A stretch of 64,000 nt of DNA, taken from NCBI GenBank assembly GCA_029339505.1, contig JAQISU010000022.1:15020001-15084000 (forward strand), in the 5' to 3' direction. Below are positions 40,966 through 56,219 of this stretch, one piece after another. Origin of the DNA: Unio delphinus. Lineage: Eukaryota; Mollusca; Bivalvia; Unionida; Unionidae. The translations under genes were made by a program, and so were the position numbers. How positions within the stretch are numbered: position 1 is the stretch's first letter; every line of letters begins with the position of its first letter. The notes below the pieces were generated by a model. The model had not been told where the DNA came from. It saw only the letters and a list, made by a program, of their open reading frames with translations, and searched no databases.

Positions 40966-41237
40966 ACCCAATATTCTCGAAAAGAATTAATCATTCAATT
41001 TGCTAATGGTATGTGAGGAAGTTAGAAAAAAAATAGAAGTGAGTCTATAATCACTGTTTCTTTTTACTTTTGTTTGAAGTGCGTCTATAAGCACAAAGTA
41101 TTTTTCAAAATAACTTGTTAAATGTAAAATGTATGTAAGTCAAGTATAAAAGTGAGTGAGTGTTTTCTTTTAAGTCCACGTGTTTTTTTTTTTTTTGGTG
41201 ATGATAGGGATAATGTAAGTTTTTTGGATCTAAGGGT
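40966..41237. other. spacer between accessory genes 1 and 2
   Basis: Contains the purine-rich element after the hairpin and two copies of a GTGAGTCTATAATCAC-like segment (41039, 41080). No gene. Confidence 0.5.
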
Positions 41238-41322
41238 GATTTCCATCACGTCCGCGCATGAACTATATATAAAGAAGCACTCGTCAGTCTGACTACCCAT
41301 CGTTGACGCATCAACACCAAAG
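41238..41322 (+). promoter_or_regulatory. accessory promoter 2 (shared block plus TATA)
   Basis: TCACGTCCGCGCATGAAC begins at 41246, TATATATAAAG at 41264-41274, then CAGTCTGACTACCCATCG. Nearly the same as promoter 1 from TTTCCATCACG through CAGTCTG. Confidence 0.8.
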
Positions 41323-41781
41323 ATGAATAGAGTACAAAAATTAAGAGAACTTCAAATGCATTTGGAGAATGCTAGGCGTCTCCTGGACGAGCTGGCTATG
41401 GAGGCTATAACAGAGCAGGCCAAGATTGAAAAAGAAGAGGAGGAAAGAAAAAAGAAAGAAGAGGAGGAGAAGAAAAGGCCTATCTTACATCACCGCATGA
41501 TGAGACAAACTAGTCGAGTCACAGCCATGGTGAGGACACCTTCGCCACCAGAACCAGTTCGTCCACTACAGACACAAGCCCCACCGCAACAACCACAGCC
41601 TCAGCCGCGGTTACGAAATAGGAGAGTAGAGAGGGAACTTTTCACTATCTCTCAAAGTGAAGACTGGGATAGTGAAGCCAATCATTCTCCCTCTTCGTTC
41701 CCAATCACAAGAGTGAATTGGGAGAATGATTGGAGTAGAAGATGTGTGTGTGGGGCTAGACCTGGGAGATGCCAGCATTAG
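41323..41781 (+). CDS. coiled-coil/proline-rich accessory protein
   Basis: 152 codons. Residues 1-55 form a charged coiled coil (LRELQMHLENARRLLDELAM, then KEEEERKKKEEEEKKR). A proline/glutamine-rich linker follows (PPEPVRPLQTQAPPQQPQPQ), then an acidic/tryptophan end and a CVCGARPGRCQH tail with cysteines. Unknown function. A histone-type hairpin follows 30 bp after the stop. Confidence 0.7.
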   Translation: MNRVQKLRELQMHLENARRLLDELAMEAITEQAKIEKEEEERKKKEEEEKKRPILHHRMMRQTSRVTAMVRTPSPPEPVRPLQTQAPPQQPQPQPRLRNRRVERELFTISQSEDWDSEANHSPSSFPITRVNWENDWSRRCVCGARPGRCQH

Positions 41782-41811
41782 CCAGGTGTATTTTGAAGTT
41801 TAAAAAAAAAC

Positions 41812-41827
41812 AGCCCTTCTCAGGGCT
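41812..41827 (+). terminator. histone-type 3' stem-loop after the 41323 gene
   Basis: AGCCCTTCTCAGGGCT: perfect 6-bp stem, TCTC loop, then ACC and, 11 bases on, CAAGAAAAGAAA, close to the sea-urchin-type CAAGAAAGA U7 site. Confidence 0.9.
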
Positions 41828-41907
41828 ACCAAAATAACAAGAAAAGAAATACTATGTCAATTGCCAATGGGTATGAAAGAGGAGTAGAGTGATTATAAAC
41901 ACTGACT

Positions 41908-41916
<9 letters not shown>

Positions 41917-41958
<42 letters not shown>

Positions 41959-41969
41959 GTGTGTGTGTG
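41917..41969. repeat. (GT)n microsatellite
   Basis: GT dinucleotide run with one interruption (GC). Confidence 0.95.
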
Positions 41970-42300
41970 GTTAGTATATGGTGTGATTTTGGATAGTAAA
42001 TAATAGGGTTTGTTTTTTCTGCTTCCCCATGTGTGTGGTTAGTATATGGTGTGATTTTGGATATTAAATAATAGAGTGTATTTTGGCTGCTTCCCCGTGT
42101 GTGTGTGGTTAATATATGGTGTGATTTTGGATAGTAAATAATAGGGTTTGTTTTGGCTGCTTCCCCGTGTGTGTGTGTGGTTAGTATATGGTGTGATTTT
42201 GGATAGTAAATAATAGGGTTTGTTTTGGCTGATTCCCATGTGTGTCGTTAGTATATGGTGCGATTTTGGATAGTAAATAGTATGGTTTGTGAATAGTATA
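41967..42300. repeat. about 68-bp tandem repeat, five units
   Basis: Units contain GGTTAGTATATGGTGTGATT, then GGATAGTAAATAATAGGG and CTGCTTCCCC. Each begins with a short GT run, so the microsatellite probably seeded the array. The last unit is shortened. Confidence 0.92.
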
Positions 42301-42328
42301 TAATATGAAAATTGAATGTAAGGGGTGT

Positions 42329-42406
42329 TTTCTTTCACGTCCGTGCTTAAGATATATATACGCAATCGTCGGTCCTTGGAGCCATTCAATTTTTGAACAC
42401 ATCAAG
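42329..42406 (+). promoter_or_regulatory. accessory promoter 3 (diverged shared block plus TATA)
   Basis: TCACGTCCGTGCTTAAG begins at 42335 and TATATATA at 42353-42360, 18 bases after the start of the block, the same spacing as in promoter 2. Confidence 0.75.
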
Positions 42407-42982
42407 ATGAATTTCAACTTGTTCATCCAACTCCGAGACAGCTGGTTTGGGATCCTTGATGCAGAATATGAAGTGGAAAGACTTGAGGAAGAATTTCAGA
42501 GTAATCATGGCTTTGTAAGGCAACTGAAATTAGCAAGAGATCTATTAGAAGGTATGATAGAGGAGGAAGACCAGAAATTAAGAAGACGTACTAAAACAAA
42601 ATATATAAGAATAGGGGACTTGAAGCAGGCACTTGATCATGTCATCAAAGTCAGGTGCTTTCTAGAAGAAACATTACATCTGATAGAGTGGGAATATGTG
42701 CAGTGGGGTCTAGACAGGCTAAAGAAAGCAGAAGCAATGATGAGAATGGTAATGGAAGAACAGGTGATCCAGATTAAAGAAAACTGGTCTAAGGAGAGAA
42801 AGGAAAAAAAGAACAAAAAGAAGAAAGAGGACTTTGATCTACTCAATCTAAGATGGATGAGAGTTCAGGAAAAGTTTAGAGCTATGGGACATCCCAATTG
42901 GATTCCCGAGAAAGAAAAGAAGAAGAAGAAAACGGGAATCATTGGTAAAATTAAAAGGTGGTGGAACAACGGCAGAAAATAA
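42407..42982 (+). CDS. coiled-coil accessory protein, lysine-rich tail
   Basis: 191 codons from ATG 42407, chosen because TATA lies at 42353. Helical throughout: EVERLEEEFQSNHGFVRQLK, LARDLLEGMIEEEDQKLRR, EAMMRMVMEEQVIQIKENW, with heptad-like spacing, then KERKEKKNKKKKED and a basic end (KIKRWWNNGRK). No known domain. A histone-type hairpin lies 24 bp after the stop, inside the terminal repeat. Confidence 0.72.
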   Translation: MNFNLFIQLRDSWFGILDAEYEVERLEEEFQSNHGFVRQLKLARDLLEGMIEEEDQKLRRRTKTKYIRIGDLKQALDHVIKVRCFLEETLHLIEWEYVQWGLDRLKKAEAMMRMVMEEQVIQIKENWSKERKEKKNKKKKEDFDLLNLRWMRVQEKFRAMGHPNWIPEKEKKKKKTGIIGKIKRWWNNGRK

Positions 42983-43002
42983 AAGAATAAGAAGAAGTAT
43001 CC

Positions 43003-43324
43003 AAAGGCTCTTTTCAGGCCCACTCATAGGTCTCGAAAAGATATTAGCTTTTCTTTGCCACCATTTTTTCCCTTGTCACTAGACAGTTCCCTATACCCAT
43101 ACAAATCATATTCCCCATGTTCAATTTCCCTTGAGGCTAGATAGGCCCAAATAGTTCCCATGTTCAATTCCCCTTGAGGCTAGATAGACCCACTATGTTC
43201 AATTTCCCTTGAGGCTAGATAGGCCCAAATAGTTCCCCATGTTAAATTTCCCTTGAGGCTAGATGTGCCCAAGCCCTTTTTGACTGGATTTTCCATTGAG
43301 GCTAGAGTGCCCCCTATTACTACT
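43003..43324 (-). repeat. outer element right terminal inverted repeat
   Basis: Reverse complement of 7005-7357 with a few substitutions and one 31-bp unit fewer (five TAGCCTCAAGGG-type copies). It ends TATTACTACT at 43324. Confidence 0.95.
43006..43021 (+). terminator. histone-type 3' stem-loop (right, inside TIR), one mismatch
   Basis: CCAAAGGCTCTTTTCAGGCC and CACTCA: TTTC loop, stem with one C-C mismatch and one T-G pair, then CTCGAAAAGATAT at about 43033. The flank CCAAA before the stem is the classical vertebrate histone flank. The left-end copy of this hairpin has a perfect stem. Confidence 0.75.
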
Positions 43325-43328
43325 TATG

Positions 43329-43330
<2 letters not shown>
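43325..43330. repeat. target-site duplication, right copy (TATGAA)
   Basis: Exact match to 6999-7004. Confidence 0.92.

Positions 43331-43332
<2 letters not shown>

Positions 43333-43416
<84 letters not shown>
43333..43416. repeat. (AT)n microsatellite
   Basis: Alternating AT tract a few bases after the right target duplication. Open frames through it (repeating isoleucine/tyrosine) are artefacts. Confidence 0.95.
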
Positions 43417-43417
<1 letters not shown>

Positions 43418-44274
43418 ACACAATTAAATCCCTGTTAGTGTATAATAGAACTGCCTATTTAAATCTTTGTGATAAATGTGCCCAACTTTCAAAGTAAAGG
43501 GCGTTTAATCAACACTGACCATTTAATTAGGATACGTTTGTTACTGAAAAGCAGCTTCAAGTATGGCATAGTGCCATTGCGTTAATTATTGTGACACACT
43601 AACCTATTTGTATTTCTGACCCGTAAAATATAATCAAGGTATTTGGTTTAGGTAAGTGAGCGAGAACTTCTGCACCTTGAGGTGTTGTCAACTTTAGTCA
43701 TATCGCTATTATACACAGTGTATAGTATATATATATAATACATATTTAATTATCATAAAGTCATCGTTTTGTATTTCCAGGAGTGGATATTCCAGAATTT
43801 TTTCAATAGTTAAAACATATTTTACATTTTAATGATGTCACTGAAGTGGTCGTACATGTATCAGTTTCGGTAAGATTGTTTTACTTTACTAAAGCCAGTA
43901 CACCAATGGCGTAAATTATCTGGTGGTTGTTTTATAGCTACTATTTCTATGAACTAAGTCTTCAGGAAATATTGAACTTCCTTTGAGGATAAACACAATT
44001 TCAAAGTCATAGTAGAATTTATTTTGTGTTAGTGTTTGAACATCTGGAAATAAGTGATAATATTCACTTAAAATCTGATCGAAAACACCATCAACCGCTT
44101 CAGCGGCGGAGATTATAACCACTAGACCACCGGAGCGGTACTGTTAAGATACTGCCTTATACTGTATTGAGACCCTGAATGGATAGAGAAAATATCGCTC
44201 CTACTGACACTGAACCTGTGCAGGTGGTGCTAATGACAATTCGATGAAATGATACTCGACCCCGTTTATCTCAG

Positions 44275-44277
<3 letters not shown>
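43417..44277. other. host-like DNA, nothing recognised
   Basis: AT-rich, no supported gene. Confidence 0.5.

Positions 44278-44366
<89 letters not shown>
44278..44366. repeat. (AT)n microsatellite
   Basis: Uninterrupted AT tract of about 89 bp. Confidence 0.95.
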
Positions 44367-44370
<4 letters not shown>

Positions 44371-47300
44371 TCCCTGTTAAACTTTCCTTTCTGTCAATGT
44401 ATGTGAGGCATTGAATGACAGTACGTGTATGAAAGCAACGAAAACATGCGCAGCCCTTCCAATTGCTTTTGTGATGATAGAGGATAGTAAAATATAATAA
44501 TACGCGTTGGCTGTTGTATGTGCAGTGGTATATTGTAAAGTAGGTTTATGCAATGATATTCCATCGTTTCGTGTTTGTGGCTTCAGTAGAGATTTTCGAC
44601 AAACAAAACTAATATATTTATTATGCATTTTCTACACAAAACATAAATAAAAGGTATAACCTATGCTCAAACCCTACATCCTGGACAGAAAATAACATTC
44701 AAATGCAAATTACAAGTTTATGTTATGATATTTCGGACATATACAAGTAAGAATGGCACACTTACATAATATTCCATTTCCGTGATCATATTAGAGTCGA
44801 TATGGTTATATATGTTATTGCAGATAATGGCATGCTGCCCATTACTATTCACTAAAATGTATAATTAATGTTTTGATGCAACGAATCAAGGTATTTATCC
44901 ACAAACAAAGCAAGATCACGACACTAATGAGACTAAATTAATCATTCAAATCTAAGGAGGTATAGTTTAAGATTCGAGACAAACATTGATGCAAAGTCTC
45001 CAGAGAACATTGTGTAACTTATTATATGCGGAGTTCTTTATAAGGCAATAAGTCAATATTAACGGTGCATACATTCTGTTACATTGAAGAACCTGATTCG
45101 TAATGAAGGCAATACTGCACAGGGATACAATTATACGTCAATGCGTCACTCATATATATCCTCTATATTCTTCCCCGCCCTGTGTGTCTGTCTGGGCGAA
45201 GAAGCCCGTAACTCCATTCATAATTATGTAGGAAAAGATTAATGAAGGTAACGTAAATATTGCTCTTGTTGGCATCCTAATTTTATGTTCGAGCTAGAAA
45301 CTTTGCGTTTTAAAACGACAACGGTTTAAATTAACTTTATATTCAAAGATGTTATCATTTTGACCTTTGCCATTCCTTTACATGCCTTTAATATTTGTTG
45401 ACTTTAACATTAAAAGCTAGAATATATAATTCCTACTGTCGCAAGTTCAATCTTTTAAGATAAAATTAATCACATCATTCTTTATAAGAACAACATAAAC
45501 ATCAATAATAAGAACAATATTAATAATATCAATACTACTACGACTACTACTGCCATTTATACTACAAATTCTAATAGTAATAATAATAAAAATAACAAGA
45601 ATAATTAATAGAATTATAATAATATAATTGTACATAAAAACAATAATTATTAATATTTACGATAATGATGATCGGAAAGGTCTCTATTGCCTGCAATTGT
45701 TATTCACGGTTTTGTAAAGAACTCGAATCAAATTTATATTTCTGTAGGTGATCTGTAAACATTGTGACATTGAATTTCATCGTGTCTTTCACTTCAAACA
45801 CTTTTAAAAATGAAGCCCTCAACTCCTGTGAATTTGCATGATTCAGAACAGTGTTAGTCCTACTGTCGTGAGAATGGGGTGGGCAAACCGATACCTTTCT
45901 CACATATAAATAAGTTTTACTTACCCTCTCCACTCTGCATTCTTTATAGGAACATGTGATAATGTCATATAAAGGACACAAAGAAGAAAGGCAACGTCTT
46001 TATCCATCTCTGTTAAACAACCATGTATGCTTTAGAATGTGATTTAACCCAGCTACTTCAGAGCTATTTACTGTCAAGATATAGAAGGCTGGGAACAGAA
46101 ACTTTTTTGATGCTGGCGAATTGTTTAACAATGAAAATATTTGCTTATTTTCACGCACGTCTACATTTATATGATATATTATACTGACTGTATAGTTTAG
46201 GTTAAAATTTCTTTGTAGAACCTTTGTTACGTTACCGACATACATGCTAGACATAAAATACAAAATGACACATTTATTGCCATACATATCCATGTCCAGC
46301 TCATACAAAACTACGAACATTGCAGACATGTATATGTTGTCATTTATGCGACTGTAAGCATAGTCATATGTAACAACACGACAGGTTCTACGATATTCGC
46401 TGTTTCGTGTGCTTTCGTTTTTCTCCCTCTTTGTTCTGGTCTTCCAACGTTCTGGTCGAACATGAAAAACGATTCAATATTTCTTAATGAAAATTTTTAA
46501 ACTTTCTAAAACAGTGTCGTAGATATATCATTTTATAAATGTAGTTTTTCAATTATAATATTGCAACATTCATACATGTATTTCTCTATTCATCTATCTT
46601 TGCAAAGCTAACATTGATTTCCGGAGCAAACGTCCAAAACATTTAAATTTATCTCACGTGCATGTAACTTGTAAATATTTTTTTTAACCTCTTGTCCGTG
46701 TATCTCTTTATTATGTTTCCACAACTGACACTTTCATTGTTAGTGTACAATGTATGATGTATATCACTTACACGTGTTTCCTATATATACAGTCTCCAAA
46801 GTCTTCTGGCCCAAAGCCTTACAAGCTGTGGAATATAGATGACGCCGTATTCTTAATTTATTGTGTAGTTTCTCAATTGTCGTCCAGTGGGAGGTACTCC
46901 GCCCAGTATTTTTGACAAGAATATTGGTTAATGATGGGTTGTTCAGTTTTTAATGTGTAGTGAATGAGGTACTGGTGATGAGTAGGATAAAATTGATGTA
47001 CTATCTGGTAATCAAACTTGTATTGTGTGTTTTCTACTAATTAAGGATGCATCAGTTTTGTCTCATCATTTGATCCATCAGTATGACTTATTGTGTAGTT
47101 TGTAAATTCAGTGAGGAGTTCGTGATAAGAGTTGTGGAAGATGCAATTATTTGTCTAAAATTTTTTAAATCGTGTGGTTTAAATAGTACTTTTAGTTTTT
47201 GAAGTCTCAAAAGAGGTGTTTCGGAGATGGATGTTTTCTGAATTTTAGAAAGATACATTTTGGTACTGTCAAAGCCAGATAATATTCTAATGACAGAGGA

Positions 47301-50300
47301 AAATATGGTGTTTCGGTTATTTTCGTATAAGGGTTTGTATGTGGGTTGAAAACGGCCAAAAATGCAGGGTTAATGACGTTTGATCTTAGTTTGACTGCAT
47401 GAAGATTAAAAGTGAAATTGCATTATAAGTGACTAAACAAGACATTTCTTCCAGGGTAAGGGGAATGGGAACGAAGGATATTGTATAAACCGAAATTTAA
47501 TGAAACTAACATGTCAGAAGTGTAAGTTGTGCTAAAAGACGCAGTTACGGTGATAATTGGGATAATTATGCCGTACATTATAGGAATCAAGTCATTTGTA
47601 ATTTTGTTTAAATATGTATGATGTTGTTCTGTTCCAAATTGACCATAGTTTTTGAACTGAAATTATTGTTCCACTTGTCATGTCTGTATGTAAATTATTA
47701 AGGGCTGGCAGGATAGTTTTGTAGTTTGATATCACCTTAATTTATAAGTTAGGTAACATAAAGCTAGTGTTTATAAGTTCACACAGAAAATAGGTCATCT
47801 GTAATTTCATTTATATTTTACTTTATATTTAGCATGTGAGAATATACTTAGACAGTTTCTGAAAAAATGTTATATTATCTTTAATACCATGAAAGCGGAC
47901 GTTGTCAAAGACATGACACATAGTATTGTAAACATTTTCAACTGAAACGTTATATTTACTAACATAAAATGGTATGTTGTATTTCTGATGAATTGCCGAG
48001 GTGGTTTTGATGCTTGGGAGGTAAAATAAATACAAGCACAGTAAACACATACTGGACTAGTATCTGGTGCTGGACTTGACTATTATCCACGGCACGTGGA
48101 AACCAACAGGACGACCTCTACATATCAACTTCATGCAAATGAAAGCTATCACCTATGCCTTTGAATTCTGACAAATATGGCACAGATGGACCTCATTGCA
48201 ACCAACAACTATATCGGCAACCTACCCACTGTTATAAGAAGGGACAATATAACCCGACACTTTTATATATATATGTTTATAATGTCTAAATTTTATAGGA
48301 GTGTTCATATATTTGGCAAGGACATGGCTCAACTACATCAGTCTCCACAGCTTGTTAGCTTTACTTGATTCGCTAGTGTAACTTTGTAGGTAAGATTTCA
48401 GTATTCATTTGATTATTACCATATATAAGTATCACCGGTCATGTGACCACAGATTGTGTTGCTTTTGCAATTATCGTTCACATGTTGATAAACTATCAAG
48501 TCTTATTCAAAATACACGAGTTAGAGGTTGGCCGGTAAGCATCCCCTCTTCTTATTACTTATTCTCCTAACATAATGTGATTTGGAAATGTATTAAAAGG
48601 AGAAATCCAATTTTTATGTACATTATTTCTCTGAAAACCCAATCACATTATGAAAGAAATCCCAACCACCCGTACATCCTGGATTCCTTGGAAGTATATC
48701 AGGCAGTTGAAAACTACTAATAACTCGTAGTGTCAGGCAGAGGAAATGGGCAAGAATTATTTCACTTTGTCCATATGAGATGGACAAGTAAAGCTGATTG
48801 TCATCTTTTAGCTGGTAATTGATTCAGAAGGTAGCAGTTTATTATTCCTTGCGTAATGTGATTGGGTAATTATTCTCAGACAAGCGTAATTTACTTAGAA
48901 ATTCTATTTTACCTTTTCCTTCAGCCTTTCATTTTTGCCTTGTACTTCCTTGTCTGATTTTCTCCTCTGCTTTACTTATTCTGTCTTCAAAATCTCCACT
49001 ATACGCATCTAGTATGGATGGAATAAAATTAGAAGAATACTTTGAAAGAGAGATAGAGAAACTGGGCAAAGAGTGCCCCACGCTCAGAAACAGCATTGGT
49101 GCTGGCACAAGGGTTGTGATGACGTGTGTGAAACAGAGTACCATTTACCAGCCGATGTGCATTTAATACCAGTTACGAAGCGACTGGCTCTTGACAACAT
49201 AGCCACTGTACGAAGTGAAGACGGGAAAATATACATTTGACGCAACGGAAGACAAAGTATGTAAACGTGAAAAGTACTGGTAAAGGAAAGAACAATTACA
49301 ATTAAAATAGGAAAAACTCACTTTACCGGACTCCGATTAGAAATACAAATGGCCAAATTAAGAAGCGAGGATGAGAGAAAATGTTAGGTTGTAGTACGTA
49401 AAGAGGAAATGACTATGTTATTGGGTAACCGCACTATACACACATTTGTGTGAATGGTCACAATTACTTTTGAAGCAACTTTTTTTTAAAGCACCTTTTT
49501 TACGTCATGGATAAGTATTTTGTATGACTCAGGATTCAAAACCACTTCCTCCTGCATTCAAGACCGATCCTCTGTTTGGGAGAAGAAGATGTCTCACAAG
49601 TAGTGGCGTGGAATACCCTGTACAACCTCCACTCTCAAATCCTTGCAGAAGGGAAGAGGAGGAACACTACCTCTGTGGAATGAACTTAAAGACGAACTCA
49701 AAGAAATGGTCTCCCTGCTAAGATCCTCCGTACAAAGCAATGGTAACGTCTTTGCCAAGTGTCTGACACTATCAAAGAAAATTACTAAGGATTAAAATAA
49801 CATTCCAACAGTACAAATTGCAAATGATTAAAGAGAAATAAACCAAAACCAAGACAATAAGAAAAAAAGTAAGAAAGAGAAGGAAAATAATGTCATTAAA
49901 ACACGAATGAACAACTTTTTAACTAAACCAGTCATGGCCTAAACCAAATTCAGTACCTTTAAAGCTATGAAAAAAACCAGAATACAAATCCACCGGTTTC
50001 AAGGACACCAAGTTAAGATGAAACAACTTTGTCAAAGTCTTAAACTTAACGGAATAAGAAGTGATGAAATAGATAAAATAAATCCAATTAGAACAATAGA
50101 GGACGATACAATACGGTTCCATTATTTATTTGTTCTAGATGATAATCTAACCTAACATAGAAGAAAAACTGAATCTAATTATAATTAATAACAACAGCAG
50201 TGATGTAAATTCAGATGCAGCTTCAATACTAATGTGTCCCTAAAAATACAATGGGAAAACAAGACTGAGATAAAACATTTAGTGGAAGAGATAATACATA

Positions 50301-52930
50301 TTTAAATCAACGGACCCAATTTATCAAATGTACTGACAACAAGCGGAGTTTTAAAAAGATTTGACGGAATATTTGCACCAACTGTCAATCGAGAAATATA
50401 TATATAGGAGGGCATTTTAGCTGGGTTGATACAAAAGTAAATTGAAGCGCAGGTTTTAATATTAATGTAAAACTATTTAAAAAGGTAAAATATTCTGTGG
50501 AGTAATAACAAAAAATGTCACCTAGATAAATTCTATACATCAGAGGATGGAAAAAAATTCCAGAAAATGTAAAACATTACTGACATATTGAATCATATTC
50601 GTATTAGAAAAAGTAGATGAGTCAAGAATAAAATGAAATGGGGAAAAGTTATCAAGGAAAATGATAATATGTTAGCACATGGTGGTGGCGAGTATCATCT
50701 AGATCTATAAACTGTATTACAATTCACTGCATCATCAAAAACATTTTTCATGCACTTGTCCAGGGTAAGTGGTTTCAGTATCTTCACTTTTAACTCCAAT
50801 CTTGTCACTTGTCGTTTAATTTTCACAATTGTTACGTGTTTAGGTTCTAATAATCGGTGACAAAAAGGAGTGAAAACAAGAAGATTTCTAACATTTAACA
50901 TATACTTTATTTATCTGGAAAATCAATGTAACCATTGGGAAAAGAACTAATTTTTAGGCATAAAATCCAATAATAATCACTGGCATAAGTCCTAGTAATG
51001 AAATGTTCTTATAAACTTAAGTTTGGGTCTTGAAGAAAATCCAAGATGGAAAGAAAGACGTATGATGTAGTCTGTACTGTGCTGTATCTACACTTTCTTG
51101 TAGAAACGCAAGAAGTAACATTCCAGAGTTTGAAATCAGAATAATAATGTCTAATAATTCTGCATGAGCACTTAAACATTTCCAAAGAAATGAATTAATC
51201 TTTTAAAACTCCAAATGATCGGAAGACAATTATAACTTGAAAACTGGCCACAGCTAGAAAAACACGAACTTGATACCATGTGCAAAACACCAAAACTGCG
51301 ATTATTTATCTAACGGAAAAGGCTGTACACTAAACCAAGACGCAGGTTAGGAAATCTCTGAGGATCAGGTGATCATGTTTATATCAAATACTTCTAATTT
51401 GGCCTTAATGAAACCGTTACTTATACTCTAAGAATAAAAATACAAAATTGCTTACTTCACGAAAACTATTTACAGGTCAATCGGCATGTGTTTGAATACA
51501 ACCTCGATTTCATCCTTGTCAGGCCTAAGTTATGAATGAATAATACAACAAAGTTGTTTTCTTTATTCTCAATTAAGGTTAGAAACTAGGTCATCTTATA
51601 TACAGCGTTTCTAATTTTATGTTTTCGAAACACAAAATGTAAGGAAAATATCATCTCCAGTGGATAAATGTTACATTACAATAGTATGTAATGCAAAATA
51701 AAAACATTAAACTGACAAACAAACAATTAAATTAAACAATTAAGTTAAAATAAATATATATTAAATCAGATATATATTATATAATTTAATCTACAAAAAG
51801 TGACCAAAAAAGTAGTGTCCAACAAATGTATTGATTTCTTCAACATAATAATTTTCAGATTTTCATTGTCAACATATGTTACGTACACTCTATCTCTTAT
51901 CTGATATGGAAGCATGCGTACATCCCTCAGCAAGAATGGAATGGACTTTTGTGGAATTCATAAAAGTCACATTACCTTCATCGATAATGTTTATAATACA
52001 GATATGCTTCATTTTCTTTAACTATTTGTTTCCTTGCCGAGTAGTTGATATGCAGTGTGAATACTCAGTTGTTTGCGATTTAAATAAAGAGAATCTGTCA
52101 AGTTTTGTTTTGTCTTTTGTAGCAACATCATGTTTCAGAATTCATCATTTGACCAAATGATGACAGCTTTTCGTATTTGCATTTTACTGCATTCAATGTG
52201 TTATTTATTAGCCGCAATGTTGGTTTTGTTTAGTTAGTGATAATTTATATTTGTAAGTCAAAAAGGTTTACATTTTTGTACATCTTCATAATTCATATAA
52301 ACCTTAAATAAACAATAACAAATAATTGTTGTTTATTTCACCTTAATGCCAATTTTACAATTAAAGTCTTTTGAAGTGCATTTAATAATAATTATAAATA
52401 ATACATTAAAATGTATAACCAGCTACAACAAGATATAAAGAAAGTGCGGGAGTACACAGTAGTTAGTACGAGCATACAATTATTTATATGCCCACAATAC
52501 AATTGATCAGTTTATGTCAAGTTGTACAGCAGTCACAGATTTCATTTCCAAGGAATAATCTGAAGTGTGCACCCTTCAGTTCCCAGACTTTCTGGATAGC
52601 TTCCACTTGGGTTAAGGATGATCCCTATCAATAGCACATGGTGACAAGAAAATAAAAATATTTCCAGCAACAAAATTAAATGTCTCTACTAGCAACCGTT
52701 ACCAAACTTTATGAATATATTAGGGCAAGGAAGAACCAATCAACGTTTGGGTCAATGGACAAGATAATGAATTGTTTTCTGCACAATAACTTTAATTTCT
52801 CTGTGGTTGCTAGATGGCTTCGAGTAAGGAATAACTAAGTCATGTTTCTAGTCTTCATGCAAGGAATGTCCATTTTAAAAAGTCTTCAATCCTGTTGCTG
52901 GTAATAAATCAAATACACGTTTTTGTACAT
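44367..52930. other. long host-like intergenic or intronic DNA
   Basis: No gene supported. A minus-strand frame at 45700-45981 (93 codons, with ELRASFLKVFEVKDTMKFN) looks more protein-like than the others, but I do not recognise it. An ATA/ATT-rich simple repeat lies at 45490-45660. CATAATGTGATT at 48571 is inverted at 48641, giving a weak hairpin. Confidence 0.4.
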
Positions 52931-52935
52931 TATGA

Positions 52936-53093
52936 TGTGTGTACATTGTTTTTGACATCAATTAATTGCATTGTATTATGTCAATAATATCCTTTTTCTT
53001 GTAAATATACATGTGTGTTTAATGTTTTTAACACCAAGTAATTGCATTGTATTATATCAATAATATCCTTTTTCTTGTAAATATACATGTGTG
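52936..53093. repeat. direct repeat, two units of about 77 bp
   Basis: AATTGCATTGTATTATGTCA and the following ATAATATCCTTTTTCTTGTA recur with a few substitutions, both ending ATATACATGTGTG. Confidence 0.85.
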
Positions 53094-56215
<3,122 letters not shown>

Positions 56216-56219
56216 TATT

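Larger units (their letters stand above)
7005..43324. mobile_element. outer Maverick/Polinton element (adintovirus-like), 36.3 kb with insertion
   Basis: The element is bounded by inverted repeats (7005-7357 and 43003-43324) and a perfect 6-bp duplication. It encodes the Polinton hallmark set: family B polymerase, retroviral-like integrase, packaging ATPase, adenain-like protease, major capsid and penton-like proteins. It is interrupted by a second element at 10237-26493; subtracting that and one ACGTT copy leaves about 20.06 kb, close to the usual 15-20 kb. Several virion genes carry stops or frameshifts, so this copy is probably unable to make particles alone. Accessory genes at both ends carry histone-type 3' hairpins. 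Confidence 0.96.

Noticed and set aside
43253..43438. Open frame of repeated isoleucine/tyrosine
   Set aside because: It is a translation of the (AT)n microsatellite; the same applies to both frames at 54817-55031.
45700..45981. 93-codon minus-strand frame with protein-like composition
   Set aside because: No recognisable domain, splice sites or promoter; kept only as a note in the intergenic entry.
48571..48652. Inverted repeat CATAATGTGATT as a MITE
   Set aside because: Arms are only 12 bp, with no target duplication; likely chance in AT-rich DNA.
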